DNA of 64,000 nucleotides from Melitaea cinxia (GCF_905220565.1 NC_059421.1:9197501-9261500), one strand, 5' to 3'; positions 35,351 to 47,353 are shown, numbered from the stretch's first letter. Notes: generated from the sequence alone by a model not told the origin. Made by a program: numbers and translations.

Positions 35351-37806
35351 ATAATAAATGAACATATAAATAAAAAACAATATATATTTTTGATGATTAT
35401 TTCAAAAAAAAAGTTTGTACCTTTACATTCCTATATATAATAATTTTGCTATTATTCTCAATATTAAATCACCAGTACTCAAAATCGCCCAGCTAAAGAA
35501 AAAAAATCAATCAATTGATTATATTTTTAATCTAAAAAAAAAAACGGGAGGATCTGGTATAAACCGGTTTATACCGGATCTCCTCACCTATAAATTGATT
35601 TTCCATCCAAACCAACGACCCGAAAATGAATATAATCGCCTGTAAATTGAATTGAGTTCTCCGAGCTATATTAATATCAATGATGTCTCGTTATAATGAC
35701 TTTTTAATCGGTTTTTCAATACACTTAGAGCCATATTTCTAAGATTTTCCTTATAATCCACTTTGAGAACATCTTATGCCATATAAATAACGTTATAAAC
35801 ACTAGTATAATATAAATATAGGGTGTCTATTAGAAAGCATAGCCTCGTGTCATGATTTTATTTATTAATTTTAAAATGCTTTTTTTTAATTTAATTTGCC
35901 TAAAGATTATAGGCTATATAACAACATATTACTCCTTTAAGCTGTGACTATCCTTCAATATCCTGTATAACTAAAGAGAGTGTATTTCAAAACATATACT
36001 TACACTTTAATATGTTGATCGACGTCATATACTCGTACATAATTAGGTCATAAAAGCCCCACATATATTTAATATAGTATAGATATATGTATATATGTTA
36101 GTATATAACGCTAAAACATAATGCTTGTAAATGGTTTTCAGTCCACCATGTTGTTATAAATTTGTATCTGTAATAATTTTATCATGAAAACATTTTCAAA
36201 GTCCTAACAAAACACGTAAAATATGATAGGTTATACTTGTATTTCGTACGCTTAAACAAAAAGATGGCGTCCTTCACATGATAGGTACATGAATTATGTA
36301 GATTTAGATATTATTATTTAAAAGTCTTTCATTGATAACACTTTTTTAATTATTTTTAACTAAATATGGAAATTAAACAAAAAAATTAATGGAAACTTTA
36401 GACGTATCAATCTAAATAAATTAAAAAAAACAAAAATAGAAGTAATAGCGCCTATTTAAGCTTTTGCTGTCGGAAACTCGGAGCTTGTTTGTGCGACAAG
36501 ACACGAGTGAAGTCGAATGAAAAATTCTTCTAAATATTTTTCACTGTGTAGACTCAAGGTTAATTTCAAAATGGAAGCCGCTCGAGTTTAAGAAGGTGCA
36601 TGTAACGTACAAAATACCACCGAAATACAATTTTCGTTCAGTAATAAGGCTTAGAGGAATATTACGAAATTTTCCGACGCTATCGTCGAAGTAATTATTC
36701 CTGCTCACTCATCTCGAACGCCCTGGAAATTAGATCTGGCAGACATTCATAATTAACTGCATTTAGTGAAAAGAACTCGATTCGAACGGCAAAAAATGAA
36801 GGTTTTTTTTCCAGTCTTCAAATAAACGCTTACAGCAATTATACAGGATGTATTTTCCACAATGAAAAAACAAAAGTTCTCGCTCTATTTTTAGTTTGGG
36901 TCCATTTTGAAATTAAACAAACTACCGGAACGCAATTCGGAGCTTTTAAACTGATAATGGCGGTAAACTTTTAGTTTGGAAATTCGAGTCGTAAAGCCTT
37001 CGCTCACAAATGCTCCGTGAAATGAAAACTCGAAATTAGCTCGTGGTGCGTTCATAAGAAAGTTTGTTTTTGTTTAACCCCAAAAAAAAAAAAAACTGTA
37101 TTGTGTTTTGTAATTTTGTTGAGAGATTATTACTTATATAGCCAAGGAAATAGTTTTATATATGAGAGCATTAAATCGTCTGGCAGAATTTTAAAACTAT
37201 AACAGAATACTGCCTAAACAAACACATTTAGAAGTGACCCAATTGCCAAAAATGCTGATGACCTCAAAAATACTGTCAATGATAGCCCAGTTTATTTTTA
37301 AAAGGAACATGTTAATACAAGATTACTATTTTAAGAAAAATATTTTTGAAATGGAGATTTCATCACTTATAATGTAGAGTATAGAAAAAAACTCAGGTAC
37401 TCTTAGGGGATACATGGTCACTGGATTCACGTCTGTACAATAATGTGTACAGTACAGTATGCTGGCATTCACAACTCCGCAAGATTATATATAGGTACAC
37501 TAAAACAAGTATTCTATACGGATATTTCAAAAGGCCTGAATAAAAATTTTACCTGTCAACTCCTATTTGTTTTCGAGCTACGCCAGACACAAACGTCAAA
37601 CCGTAAAAAGTCAAAACCGTGTATGAAAAAATTTGATATTTTTTCGTTGAAAGTTGAAAATTGAAACTGAAAGACAAAATCAATTACTTCGAACTGGGAA
37701 AATATATACAAATATAACGAAGTTAAAAACTTTGTTTCAAGGCTTACGATATGATTTTGTATTTGATTGGATGTCAGGGCAATGAACTTAAATATGTCGA
37801 GTTTAT

Positions 37807-38045
37807 ACTTTTTTTTTTTTGAGTGGCTAATAGGTTTACGGTTCACCTGATGGTAAGCAGATATCGTAGCATATAAATGCTTGTAATCCTGACTCCTATC
37901 CCCGACCCTGCTCAAGAGCTCTGGCTACCTTACTCACACCTAGAACTAACTTGGAAGCAGTAATATTCAGCTGCAATCTTCTGTAAGAAATAGGTATTTC
38001 CCCACTTGGATTGCTCCAAATTTTGGGCATGACATGTCTTGTTGT
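37807..38045 (-). repeat. Retroposon family B copy
   Basis: A poly-T run, CGGTTCACCTGATGGTAAGC, CTGGCTACCTTACTCACACC and TTGGATTGCTCCAAATTTTG. Two minus-strand ORFs of 119 and 83 codons overlap it and are not genes. Confidence 0.75.
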
Positions 38046-38471
38046 GCTATCAATAAATTTACTGAATAACTGAGAACTATATTTTAAAGAACTATATTTT
38101 ACAAGGCGAAAAATGAATATAACATCAACGAATCGGACAAAAAACAAACGTTTTCGCCATATTAAAAGGCATTTCAGATGTCCAGATTAAAATTGACAGA
38201 AAATCGATGACGTCACGACCACTCGGTATCAGTATGATGGCAAAAAAATGTTTTTTTTTTCTCTCACGACACACGTCGAACGCATGTCACTTTATAAAGC
38301 TGAATTTTAATTGTCGGTATATATTTTCATAACTTTTTTTATCGATAAAAAGGTCAAATGTACGATTGGAGGGTATTTTGTTATTTTAACCCAAATTGAG
38401 TACTTCACTATGGGTGAGGTTTTCGTAGTAGAAGAAATTGTTTTTTTTTGTGGTGGAACATATCTATATCA

Positions 38472-38664
38472 TCTATACTAATATTATAAAGATAAGGATT
38501 TTTTTTGTATATTTGTAGATACGCGTCAATCTCAGGAACTACTTGTTCGAATAAAAAAATTCATATTGCGCTAGAAAGTCCATTTTCTGAAGCTATAGAC
38601 TATATAAAATTTTAGAACGGTATTTTCTTAAATTAATGCATATAAAAAGGTGAGACACGGCTAG
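38472..38664 (+). mobile_element. Non-autonomous Helitron, family F
   Basis: A|TCTATACTAATATTATAAAG start and GTGAGACACGGCTAG|T end, a 193-bp unit with both expected termini. CAATCTCAGGAACTACTTGT and AAAGTCCATTTTCTGAAGC lie inside. Confidence 0.8.
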
Positions 38665-38693
38665 TTGTGTATAGTTAATATCTATATATTAAT

Positions 38694-38880
38694 ATATTAT
38701 CTGTGTCCGCGACTTCGTCCGCGTGGAATTAAAAAAAATAATTGTTCAGTTTGCAGAGTTACAAAATAAATAAATTTCTATAATAAAAGTAGTCTAAGTT
38801 ACTCCTTATCATATCAACTATCTGCCAGTGAAAGTCCCATCAAAATCGGTCCAGCTGTTTCAGAGAAGGAAACAGAATTA
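38694..38880 (-). mobile_element. Helitron-like family E fragment beside exon a
   Basis: GTGTCCGCGACTTCGTCCGC, ACTATCTGCCAGTGAAAGTC and ATCGGTCCAGCTGTTTCAGA are the reverse of 54,442. It stops at about 38,880, some 20 bp inside the intron from the donor of exon a. Confidence 0.7.
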
Positions 38881-38900
38881 TAAGTAAAAAAAAATCATAC

Positions 38901-39059
38901 CTTTTTCCCCTTTTATTTCCTGGTTTCCTCTGTACCATACTATTTGCGCAGCTGGTTTTGCGTTCTTCACCTGGCACTCAAGGACCACATCTTCCCCCTC
39001 TTTCACCTCCAGCTTGGAGTTATGAGGGTGGTTGACTATTTCCACTGCTTCAGGGGGTG
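38901..39059 (-). CDS. Ig-domain adhesion receptor, exon a (first half of an Ig domain)
   Basis: A 159-bp internal exon. On the minus strand an acceptor (TTTTTGTTCCAG) precedes it and a donor (AAAAAG|GTATGA) follows. It reads 52 codons without a stop, entering and leaving in phase 1 as is usual at Ig-domain borders. The peptide starts PPEAVEIV and contains K-L-E-V-K-E-G-E-D-V-V-L-E-C (B strand, Cys codon 38976-38974), then NAKPAAQIVWYRGN with the core Trp of the C strand. AKPAA-x-I-x-W-[YF] followed by R/K-G/D-x is typical of the second Ig domain of Kirrel/nephrin proteins, and WYRGN-x-E-[IL]K also recalls CADM/nectin proteins. Such proteins are type I membrane receptors for homo- or heterophilic cell adhesion. 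The exon continues through an 18,052-bp intron into the exon at 20848-20785. GC content is clearly above the flanks. The exact orthologue is not recognised. The exon call is strong; the subfamily is less certain. Confidence 0.92.
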
Positions 39060-39144
39060 CTGGAACAAAAATTTAATGATTATTTATTTGGGTTAATATG
39101 AAGATTAGATGAAGGTCACGGTTTCTGAAAATGGGTGAAACTGT

Positions 39145-39192
39145 TTTTTTATTCAGCCTGTAATGTCCCACTGCTGGGCATAGGCCAATTTT
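39145..39192 (-). repeat. SINE family A tail
   Basis: TTCAGCCTGTAATGTCCCAC and TGCTGGGCATAGGCC. It lies about 85 bp upstream of exon a in gene orientation, close to the branch-point region. Confidence 0.75.
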
Positions 39193-39746
39193 CCATGTCC
39201 AGGATTAAAAAATTCTTTTCTTTCTTTCTTTTTCTTTCTATCTTTTTCTTTATATCTTTCAATGTATTTTGTACTCGACGACAATAGATAAAGCTTATGA
39301 ATAATTTGTGTTTCGCATAAAAGAACGCCAGGAGCAGAGTGAACCTATAGACAACTCCTTAATAACAGAAGCCAAGAAGGTGAACATTTTTAGACTGACA
39401 GAACAAGCCAAACGTGGTACTTGTGTTCGTAATGTTGACAATTTAATGATATAAAATCTATAATAGCTTACGCCACCAGACGCCTATTTAACATAAAGTA
39501 ATTATATTTTGAACACTGAATTTTCATTGAAATTATTTCTCAATGTTATCAGTCACTTTATTAAACGGAGAATTACAGGAAATTGCTCAATATCGAAAAA
39601 GTTTGAAATGTAAATCATTTACATCTCAAACAGTTTGTTTATTAGAACGATCGATGTTAACAGATATTTTTCATTTTAAGTGCGTATTTTAGTTTCATTC
39701 TACGGAAAAAAATGAATATAAAATCTTATTGAATGCAGGTACATAA

Positions 39747-40035
39747 CTTCCCGTGGTCGTAAGAGGTGACTAAGGGATAACACAGTTCCGCTACCACCTT
39801 GGAACTTAAAAACCCGACCGGTGGCGGGATAACCACCCAACTGCTGGCTTTGAAATACACAGACCGAAAACGGGCAGCAGCGTCTTCAGTGCGACAAAGC
39901 AGCCCTGCGGTCACCAACCCGCCTGCCCAGCGTGGTGGTTATGGGCAAAACACATGAGTTCATCTTATTTTTGGCATAAACTTGTGGAGGCCTATGTCCA
40001 GCAGTGGACTGTATAGGCTGTAATGATGATGATGA
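39747..40035 (+). repeat. Retroposon family C, nearly complete
   Basis: CTTCCCGTGGTCGTAAGAGG, ATAACACAGTTCCGCTACCA, CGGGCAGCAGCGTCTTCAGT and GCGTGGTGGTTATGGGCAAA, ending GGCCTATGTCCAGCAGTGG with GTAATGATGATGATGA. This copy shows the transcript direction: the tail with the trinucleotide run is on the right. The 63-codon minus ORF is a shadow. Confidence 0.85.
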
Positions 40036-40380
40036 CATAATATATTATCTAACCTATCTATCTTTTTTGTAATTTCTAATATAATTTTAGTTTTTTTATA
40101 CAACTACATTCATGGACTTCTACTTGTCCATGCCTTTTTGTACTTCATCATTTTTTTTGTATTATATTTTAAAATTTGTTTCTTAACGATTTTACGAATA
40201 TAGCCACTTCCAACCAGCAGTTCTAATACTGCCCACAAAAGATTATAATTTTTGTTTTATGATAATTATTGATTCAAATCTTGGGTATAATTGTATTTCA
40301 GTTATGTCAGACAAGTACATACAGTTTTCAGAAGTCACGTAGATCTCTGTACTAATAAGATATAAGAAAAATGTTTATAA

Positions 40381-40540
40381 ATAATAATATTATAGCTATT
40401 CTCTCGTTCACCAAAATCTACTCGACTGGTTGCAATAAAACTTGGTACGTAGTTAGCTGGAGATCTAAATAACACGCAGGCTACGTTTTATCCCGCATTC
40501 CCAGGGTGTTGGAAATTAAGTGGGTGTTTTATAGTATATT
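40381..40540 (+). mobile_element. Helitron-like family, truncated
   Basis: ATAATATTATAGCTATTCTC, GTTCACCAAAATCTACTCGA, TTATCCCGCATTCCCAGGGT. The reverse of the same body occurs at 50,037. Confidence 0.5.
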
Positions 40541-40879
40541 TTAGTTTCATAAGACTTTGAAATATTATTGAATATACACATCAATTATCGCGTTTATTTA
40601 AATACTAAAATTACGAGAAAAAGCGTTAATATTTAGTTAAATCGACTCATACTTTAGGTGGTCTTAATTCTTGTATCAGCGGTGGCGTCACTTCGATTTT
40701 CTGCCTACTTTGCCACCCCCGAAAATAAATTATAATATCGTTATTTGAATATTAAAATAATAATCGTTTTTCGTTATATTTATATTCAATATTTATGAGT
40801 TATTTATGTAAATTTAATTTGTATTTATTTATTTTGAAGTTCTAGCTATGAATATAAATTTTGACAAATTATTCTGCAT

Positions 40880-41155
40880 TGTTCCGCACAGGACAACAAT
40901 TTGTATTTGCCATACAGATGTTTGCCGTGGTCTGGGTGTTTGTGCAGTTTTTGTGGGTTCCCCACCGTGTCTTGGATAGCACGTTAAGCCGTTGGTCCCG
41001 GTCATTTACACCTGATAGCGATCGTTACTCATAGTAGGGAATATGTCCCCCAACCCGCATTTGAGCAGCGTAGTGGGTTAAGATCTGATTCTTCTCCTAC
41101 ATGGGGACAGAGGCCTATGCCTTTCGGCCTGATAATACAGGCCGAATCGAAGTGA
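40880..41155 (+). repeat. SINE family A, lacking its tRNA-like head
   Basis: Begins near the end of the B-box region (CCGCACAGGACAACAATTTG), continues GGTCTGGGTGTTTGTGCAGT, CCGGTCATTTACACCTGATA and CCCAACCCGCATTTGAGCAG, and ends CTTTCGGCCTGATAATACAG with an altered tail. The 69-codon minus ORF is a shadow. Confidence 0.85.
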
Positions 41156-41509
41156 TTCTGCATAACAAAATAATTATTATGTTGAAATTGTATGTTTATA
41201 TTTATTGAATAAAAACAGCAAATGAAAAAAAGTCTCAAACTTATCGATTTATTACTGTGTTAATAGCACAATACACAAGCAAGCCTAGAGCACGACAACA
41301 TCTCTATGGCAAATACAAAAGAATCAAATTTAGTTTTGTATGTTCCTTATAGTATAATTAATAAAATTTAATATCATAGCCATCGAATCAATATATCACA
41401 AATGCAATATCATTGCATGAAAAAACCAAAGCGTATACAATGCGAACTCCGCAATATTTCTGTGACTTGTTTACATCATATCCTAACGATAAATAAAACT
41501 ATATAACAA

Positions 41510-41685
41510 TCTTTATTAATATTACTAAGCTGAGCCGAAAAGTAAGTTTGTTTTAATGTGATAATCTCAGGAACTATTAGAAGAATTGAAAAATTTTTTT
41601 GATTGGATAGCCCATTTATCGAAGAATGTTGCTATAGGCTAATTTTTCTCAAATTAACGCGAGTGAAACGGCAAGGCACAGCTAG
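41510..41685 (+). mobile_element. Non-autonomous Helitron, family F
   Basis: GATAATCTCAGGAACTATTA, GGATAGCCCATTTATCGAAG and an end GGCAAGGCACAGCTAG|T. Confidence 0.7.
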
Positions 41686-42054
41686 TATTCGATATACACG
41701 AATACGCAATAACGCCATATTCAACGACCATGTTTACATAAAAAAATCCATATAATCGTATATATATATATACATATAAGCGTATATATCACTATCAAAA
41801 ATAACTAATTTCCTTCCGTTTACAATATTATTCATTGATGTTCCGCTCACTGTTTGTTGTACCGTGATGTTATAAGCCTTATAGCCTTCGTTGATAAACG
41901 GGTTGTCTAATATTAAAATTATTTTAAAAATTTTAAACAGTGGTTCTTGAAGTGTCCTTAAAATTTTGTTAGATTCAAACATTTTACAATTTCGTACAGA
42001 ATTTTCTGATCTACAATAATAAAATCTGATCTTAGGTAAAATATAGTGATAAAT

Positions 42055-42198
42055 AGATGATAGCGATCGTTACTCATAGTAAGAAATATATCCGCCAATC
42101 CCATTGGTGCAGCGTGGTGGATTAAGTTCTGATCCTTCTCCTACATGGGGAAAGGGGCCTATACCCAGCAGTGGGATATTACAGGTTGAAACGTAAGC
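42055..42198 (+). repeat. SINE family A 3' half
   Basis: GATAGCGATCGTTACTCATA, CAGCGTGGTGGATTAAGTTC, GGGCCTATACCCAGCAGTGG and ATTACAGG. Confidence 0.8.
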
Positions 42199-42411
42199 GT
42201 CAGTATTATTAAAAATTAAAATAAACTCTCAACAAACAAACAGAAACCTCCCATTACATTAACATTAACATCACATGTCATATAAATAGCAAATGCAATA
42301 TTTACAAGTACCGTGTTCGATAATTACTATTTAACTGACCTACTGCGAAACAATGTCAGTGCATATCACATTGTTTTCATACGTTCACAGTAATTACTAA
42401 CCAACTTAAAA

Positions 42412-42950
42412 AAAGAAGGAGGGAGGTTCTTAATTTAAATATATTTTTAATGTGGTTACCTTATTACTTTTTGAAGTAAAACTTTACTAAGCAGGCTTGA
42501 CTTGGTGAGTAAGCTGATCAATGCGTGACGAGGGCGTTACAAATAGTGTGATCGGGCGAGGCAAACGGAAGTTGGGAGGGAGATATAAATTAGTGAAGAT
42601 AGAACGAGAGAGAGACTTAGGTTTCGTATATTACTGTAGAGACAAGAGAAAGAGGTGCTAGCACACATTTTATTTATCTCTTGCTGGTAGCTTAAGAAAT
42701 TTTACTTCAGTCGTGTGGTCTAAAGCACACTCGTTACTGGATGGGTATTTTTATCAATTTTGATGATTCTTTTTTTAATAGCAATATGGCGCCTGTCGTG
42801 TGGTCCCATATACATTTGATCAAGATGTTACAACCATTTTTTGAGTTATCTTAATTTTTAGTTATAATTATGTATGTTGTACTATATTTGTCGATGTAAT
42901 TGAATTCGGTTTTTTTTCTTGTTTTTCTTGTAAATAATAAATCAATAAAT
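42412..42950 (+). repeat. Family I repeat split by family K
   Basis: The I landmarks GGAGGGAGGTTCTTAATTTA (left) and TTTTGATGATTCTTTTTTTA, CGTGTGGTCCCATATACATT, TTGTCGATGTAATTGAATTC (right) lie on either side of 42,471-42,734, which is family K. Confidence 0.65.
42471..42734 (+). repeat. Family K repeat, copy 1
   Basis: TTGAAGTAAAACTTTACT, GAGTAAGCTGATCAATGCGT, GACGAGGGCGTTAC, AGTGTGATCGGGCGAGGC and GTGGTCTAAAGCACACTCGT. Inverted copy at 43,408 and direct copy at 47,036. Confidence 0.65.
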
Positions 42951-43407
42951 TTTAAGCATACGATATTATACGATGCGATATCGTGTCGTAACAACGTAAA
43001 TGATCTCGATGTAGAGTAATAGTTATATCATGGAAAATAGATGTTCTAGTTTAGATTTCTAGGGCTTGAAGTGTGTATTGAATACATGCGCATTTATCAA
43101 CATGGGAAACTCACCATTGATTTTATAAGGCCTATGATTTAATGTTACAGTATTTTTGCCTTTCATGTATTGAGCATGTTAAAAAGGTATGAAAAAAAAA
43201 GGTTCGTCGATACGGAAGTTTGTTATTAGATGTCTATCCAAGACCATTCTAGGTTCAATGTTAAACATGGGCCCATTAGTGGAAAGTTCGCATATAGTAA
43301 AGCAAAACATTGTACAACTATTGAAGTGTTTTTTTTTTCAGAAGATATCAAAAAATTCATTTTATTCAAAACCTTATTTTAATAAAAGAACTATTTCTTT
43401 TTGGAAC

Positions 43408-43584
43408 AACGAATGTGCTTTAGACCACAGAACTGAAGTAAAACTTACGAATCGTAATTCTCTATCTTTGTATCTCCTTATCAACTTCCGTTCATCTCGC
43501 CTGATCACACTTTTCGTAACGCTCTCGTAACGCAATCACGAGATCACTCCCCAATTCAAACGTGTGTAAATAAGTTTTACTTCA
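43408..43584 (-). repeat. Family K repeat, copy 2 (inverted)
   Basis: ACGAATGTGCTTTAGACCAC, TGAAGTAAAACTTACGAAT, CGCCTGATCACACTTTTCGT, AACGCTCTCGTAACGCAATC and TAAGTTTTACTTCA. A 113-codon plus ORF (43189-43530) runs into this reverse repeat and is not a gene. Confidence 0.7.
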
Positions 43585-44773
43585 ATTAGAAGTATTCAAA
43601 GAATACAAAATCTGACGTTACAACTCTTAACTTAATATAAGCAAATTAATGTATGTTGTAACTAGTAACTATAAAGAATATTGTAATGTAAAGGTGTGTT
43701 AAATAAAAGTCCGTAAGTAAAAGGAGTTAAAAAAAAATAAGTTAAAGTCATTAAGAAGTTTACTCAAAGTGTAGTCGCTTAACTCTGACCGAATACCGCT
43801 TTACCGAAAACCCAAGATTAATTTGTGTTTACCGCGTTTTACTTAGCTATGACAATGGATGCTCTAGTATGGTTTGAGTCATGAACGGTGGCGATTTTTG
43901 TAGATTAGTGGAAATTGTGAATTTTATTGGAGCTTAGTTAGGTTGTCTAAGATGAATAAATGCAAGCATATAAATTGTTATTTTGTTCCATATTCATTTC
44001 TGTACAAAAAACACTTTATTTGTATATGTATAGGCTTGAAACTTCTTAAACAAGCAAAGTATAAGAATCAATTATACAAATACATAGTTAAACAAAATAA
44101 TAACAATTAATTAGTCAGAATTTAATTATCTAGTTAGTTTTACTAGGTAGTACGATTATCAAAAATCGCTCTCACTCATAAACAAATTTTTAATTAAATC
44201 GCTACCGCTTGTAACGTGTTACCTAGGTAACAGGATATTGCTGTCTAGCGACCAACGGTTCTGCTCCCCTGGTTCCGCACAAAGGTGGGAAGTTCAGCTT
44301 TGTTGCGGCCACTGGTTGTCAACGTTGGGTCATTACTGCTTTTCGGAGTTTCTTTTTACTATTTATAATAGTTTTTTTTGCTCATTACGAGAAATTATAT
44401 TCTACAGAAATATTTACTGTGGAATATAAAATGCGGAATTTACACGGGGCTTTTGATGTTGCGCTTGTACCTTTTTTTTAAGTCGCTGTTTTGTTCGATT
44501 AATTTGATGTTTTTGTTTTTCGTATTTTCATTTTAATAATGAATTTATTTATATTTCGGTTTTTAATGAATTATTAATTCCCGTTGAAATAAAGTAGATT
44601 CTCTTTTGTACGCTAACATTTTCATTTTATTGTCAGTATCAAAAACTTATTCTTTTAAAACCGGAAAAATTTAATAAAATGGGCAGTTTTATGTAGTAGA
44701 AATTATTACAAATAAAAGTATTAAAAATATTTTTACCACTAATTCTTAATAACTTTGTAAAATATAATTTTAC

Positions 44774-45002
44774 TAGCGAACCCGGCAGATATTGACCTGC
44801 CCAGAAAACAGCTACCAAATTTGATTGCTTACATACCGATATCAGCGCCACCTACCGTGACTATTCGAAATAAAAACTGCCCTATCTCCCAAGTTAGATT
44901 AAATTACAGATGCTTAAAAAAATTGACAAAAATTGGTTCAGTAGTTTCGGAGTTTATCGCCCACATACATCGTGACACGAAATTTATATATACAGATTTA
45001 GG
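44774..45002 (-). mobile_element. Helitron-like or LINE-end repeat, family L
   Basis: Starts ACTAGCGAACCCGGCAGATA, has GGTTCAGTAGTTTCGGAGTT and ends with ATATATACAGATTTAGG. In reverse the end is CTAG|T, as in the Helitron set. The 70-codon ORF is a shadow. Confidence 0.55.
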
Positions 45003-45679
45003 CAGCGGCAGTCCCGTATTTCAAAAACACTAATATTACCGACAAAAACAAAACTTAACAAGAGATCTGAATAAAATAAAATAAACATTTGATTCCAACT
45101 CAGTTCAAACTTGAACTGCGTTAAACAAAAGCGAAAAATAAATAAATATAAAACCAATAACATTACCTAAAGCATTTACTTCCTTATTCGAACTTCGAAA
45201 CGAATACCAGAGAACGCCACGAGCGAACCAATGATGTACAATTAGGTCCATGGCAAAGTGAACTCTATTCCAAGCACTTACGGGTTATCTATCCCGAATT
45301 CCTCGAAGCGTTCGTATTACACATTCAAGCCGAATAGTCGAGAAGTTTTATTCGTAAGAAAAACAAAAAAAGTAGAAGTGTTAATAAAGCAGTTTTAGAA
45401 TTGAATCGGATGATTGAGTCAAATGTTCCAGTCGTATCACTTAGCTTGTTATGGAAGGGTTTGGAATGTAAATGTCATTTTGGTTATTTAATAAGGAAGG
45501 GTTGTTTGGGTTATTGAGGTCAATTTAGTTATTGAATTATTAAGTATTCGAGTAAGTACTATTTATTTATTAATTTTATATAAATGAAAATAATTTAAGT
45601 ATACTAATTACTAGTATTTAGGCAAGAAGATTTAATATTGTCATCTGGTCATAATAATTTTATAGAATATAATATTTAT

Positions 45680-45843
45680 ATATGTAAATTCCTGGCTAAT
45701 GTCCGAAAATACTGGACTGATTTTAATGAAATTTTTCATAGATATATAACTGTGTTATTGACTATATTTTCTTTCAACTGAATACCTCTATATTTTCATT
45801 TTAAAATAAAAAATGGCGGTACAAAAATCGCCAGATCAGCTAG
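45680..45843 (+). mobile_element. Helitron-like element, CTAG|T end
   Basis: TTCCTGGCTAATGTCCGAAA, ATACTGGACTGATTTTAATG and AAATCGCCAGATCAGCTAG|T. Confidence 0.55.
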
Positions 45844-47035
45844 TGTGCTATATATATATAAATCTAAAAAAGTTTTACTTCCCTACTTTGATATAAAAAT
45901 ATAAATAAAACAAGTAAATGAAGAATCGTTATATACCATTTATATAAATGGTAAACTTAATAAAACTCTTGTGAGATGTCTTTAGGAAAAATCGTTTTTC
46001 CAGCAAACTTAGTATGAATTTAATACAGTTTCGATCTCAAAGAGATAACAAAGACAAAAGGGTCCCGCACTATCGGAGAAGTGGCAAAGAGATGTAATTA
46101 GAAGTAGTACACCATCAAACAGATAGGTATAGGTTTCATTCACACGCGGAGGAGGGAGATGTAGCGATTTTATTGTGTTTTTATTTATATTGAATGGTGT
46201 TATGTTTGTTGATACAATAAAAAAATACTTTTAAGTATCATAAAATATGTAAAAATTTAAGCTTGAAAATGTTCAACGATTAAAATCCTCGTTTGTATTT
46301 AAAAAAAAGCGTAAGATTCTGAAGAATTTAAGAAATTAATAACATCTGACGTTTTTTTTTAAATTGCGAAAGTCAGTCCTAATCCACGGAACCATAACGG
46401 CAGAAGCGTTTTCGATAAGAATTTTTTTCATATTTCTATGAAAAAATTTAAAAATATTCGATCAGATTCAAAGGCGTCTCATATTAACTTCGGAATTTCT
46501 GTCCTAAGGCAAATTTTCGCTCCCAAATATTTGTTCACGCGTTGGAAGAAATCAGAGCGTTAAAAGTTTATCGTATAATAAGGTTTTTCTCGCGCCCTCA
46601 ACGACAAAGTACTTGAACCTAATAAAACTTATATACGACATTGAAAATAAAATTAATAGCATATGATTTTGACAAGCATCTGCCGAAACTTTCGAGTTAC
46701 GAAAAGTCCAGGGAATCAACAAATAGTTAAATCTAGACAAAGTCCCTGGACGAGACACGAAATGTCCCGGGGATGAAACCCTAATATTAACAAGGGTTTC
46801 GCTATATTATGACATTTAATTTTGGAACAAAACTTTAGATACATACAAGCTTGTTGAGTGATGAACAATTTATAACCATAAATCTACTAATTTTTTTTTG
46901 AAGTTTATTGTAAAAGCGTAACGCTCAGCAAAGCCTCAGGGTGGGACGGAGAGAATTGTATGTTACTGTAGTTAGTAAAATTAAGTTATTAGCCGTTAAT
47001 TTGTAAATCTACAATCACACACCGATGATGTTTAT

Positions 47036-47192
47036 TGAAGTTAAACTACTTTACGCACACTTGAATTGGGGAGTAAGCTGGTGAATGCGTGACGAGAGCG
47101 TTACGAAACGTGTGATCGGGCGAGGGGAACGGGAGTTGAGAGGGTGATGTAAGTTAGTGAAGATACAGAGAGTTACGTTTCGTAAGTTTTTT
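47036..47192 (+). repeat. Family K repeat, copy 3
   Basis: TGAAGTTAAACTACTTTACG, GGGGAGTAAGCTGGTGAATG, CGTGACGAGAGCGTTACGAA, ACGTGTGATCGGGCGAGG and ATACAGAGAGTTACGTTTCG. Confidence 0.65.
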
Positions 47193-47353
47193 TGTATTTT
47201 AAAACACTAATCTTAGTTAATATTCGAGTTTATTATTGAAATCGAACTAATAAATATTCAATAATGAAAAATGTCACATACAAAACATATTTTAATAATT
47301 AATAACTGATAACTTTCAAATAGTGAAGATGGGCCTACTATAATTATTATTAA

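Larger units (their letters stand above)
20849..38900 (-). other. Intron of the Ig-receptor gene, 18,052 bp
   Basis: Bounded by the GTATGA donor of exon a and the TTTCAG acceptor of exon b. It is AT-rich and filled with interspersed repeats listed separately, including the Helitron-like tandem array and the foldback element. Stretches where I see no gene or recognisable repeat include roughly 20,900-21,540, 21,850-23,030, 23,300-24,250, 26,280-26,690, 27,170-27,750, 28,940-29,230, 34,750-35,030 and 35,350-37,800. No second gene is evident on either strand. Confidence 0.8.

Noticed and set aside
37556..37915. 119-codon minus ORF
   Set aside because: It overlaps the family B copy and AT-rich sequence. 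Composition is Lys/Phe/Ile/Ser-rich with no motif and no splice context.
43189..43530. 113-codon plus ORF
   Set aside because: Its second half is the reversed family K repeat, and there is no recognisable domain.
44210..44345. GC-rich stretch, possible exon or LTR edge (GTTACCTAGGTAAC palindrome nearby)
   Set aside because: No acceptor/donor pair, no Ig-like motif in any frame, and no second copy to define an LTR.
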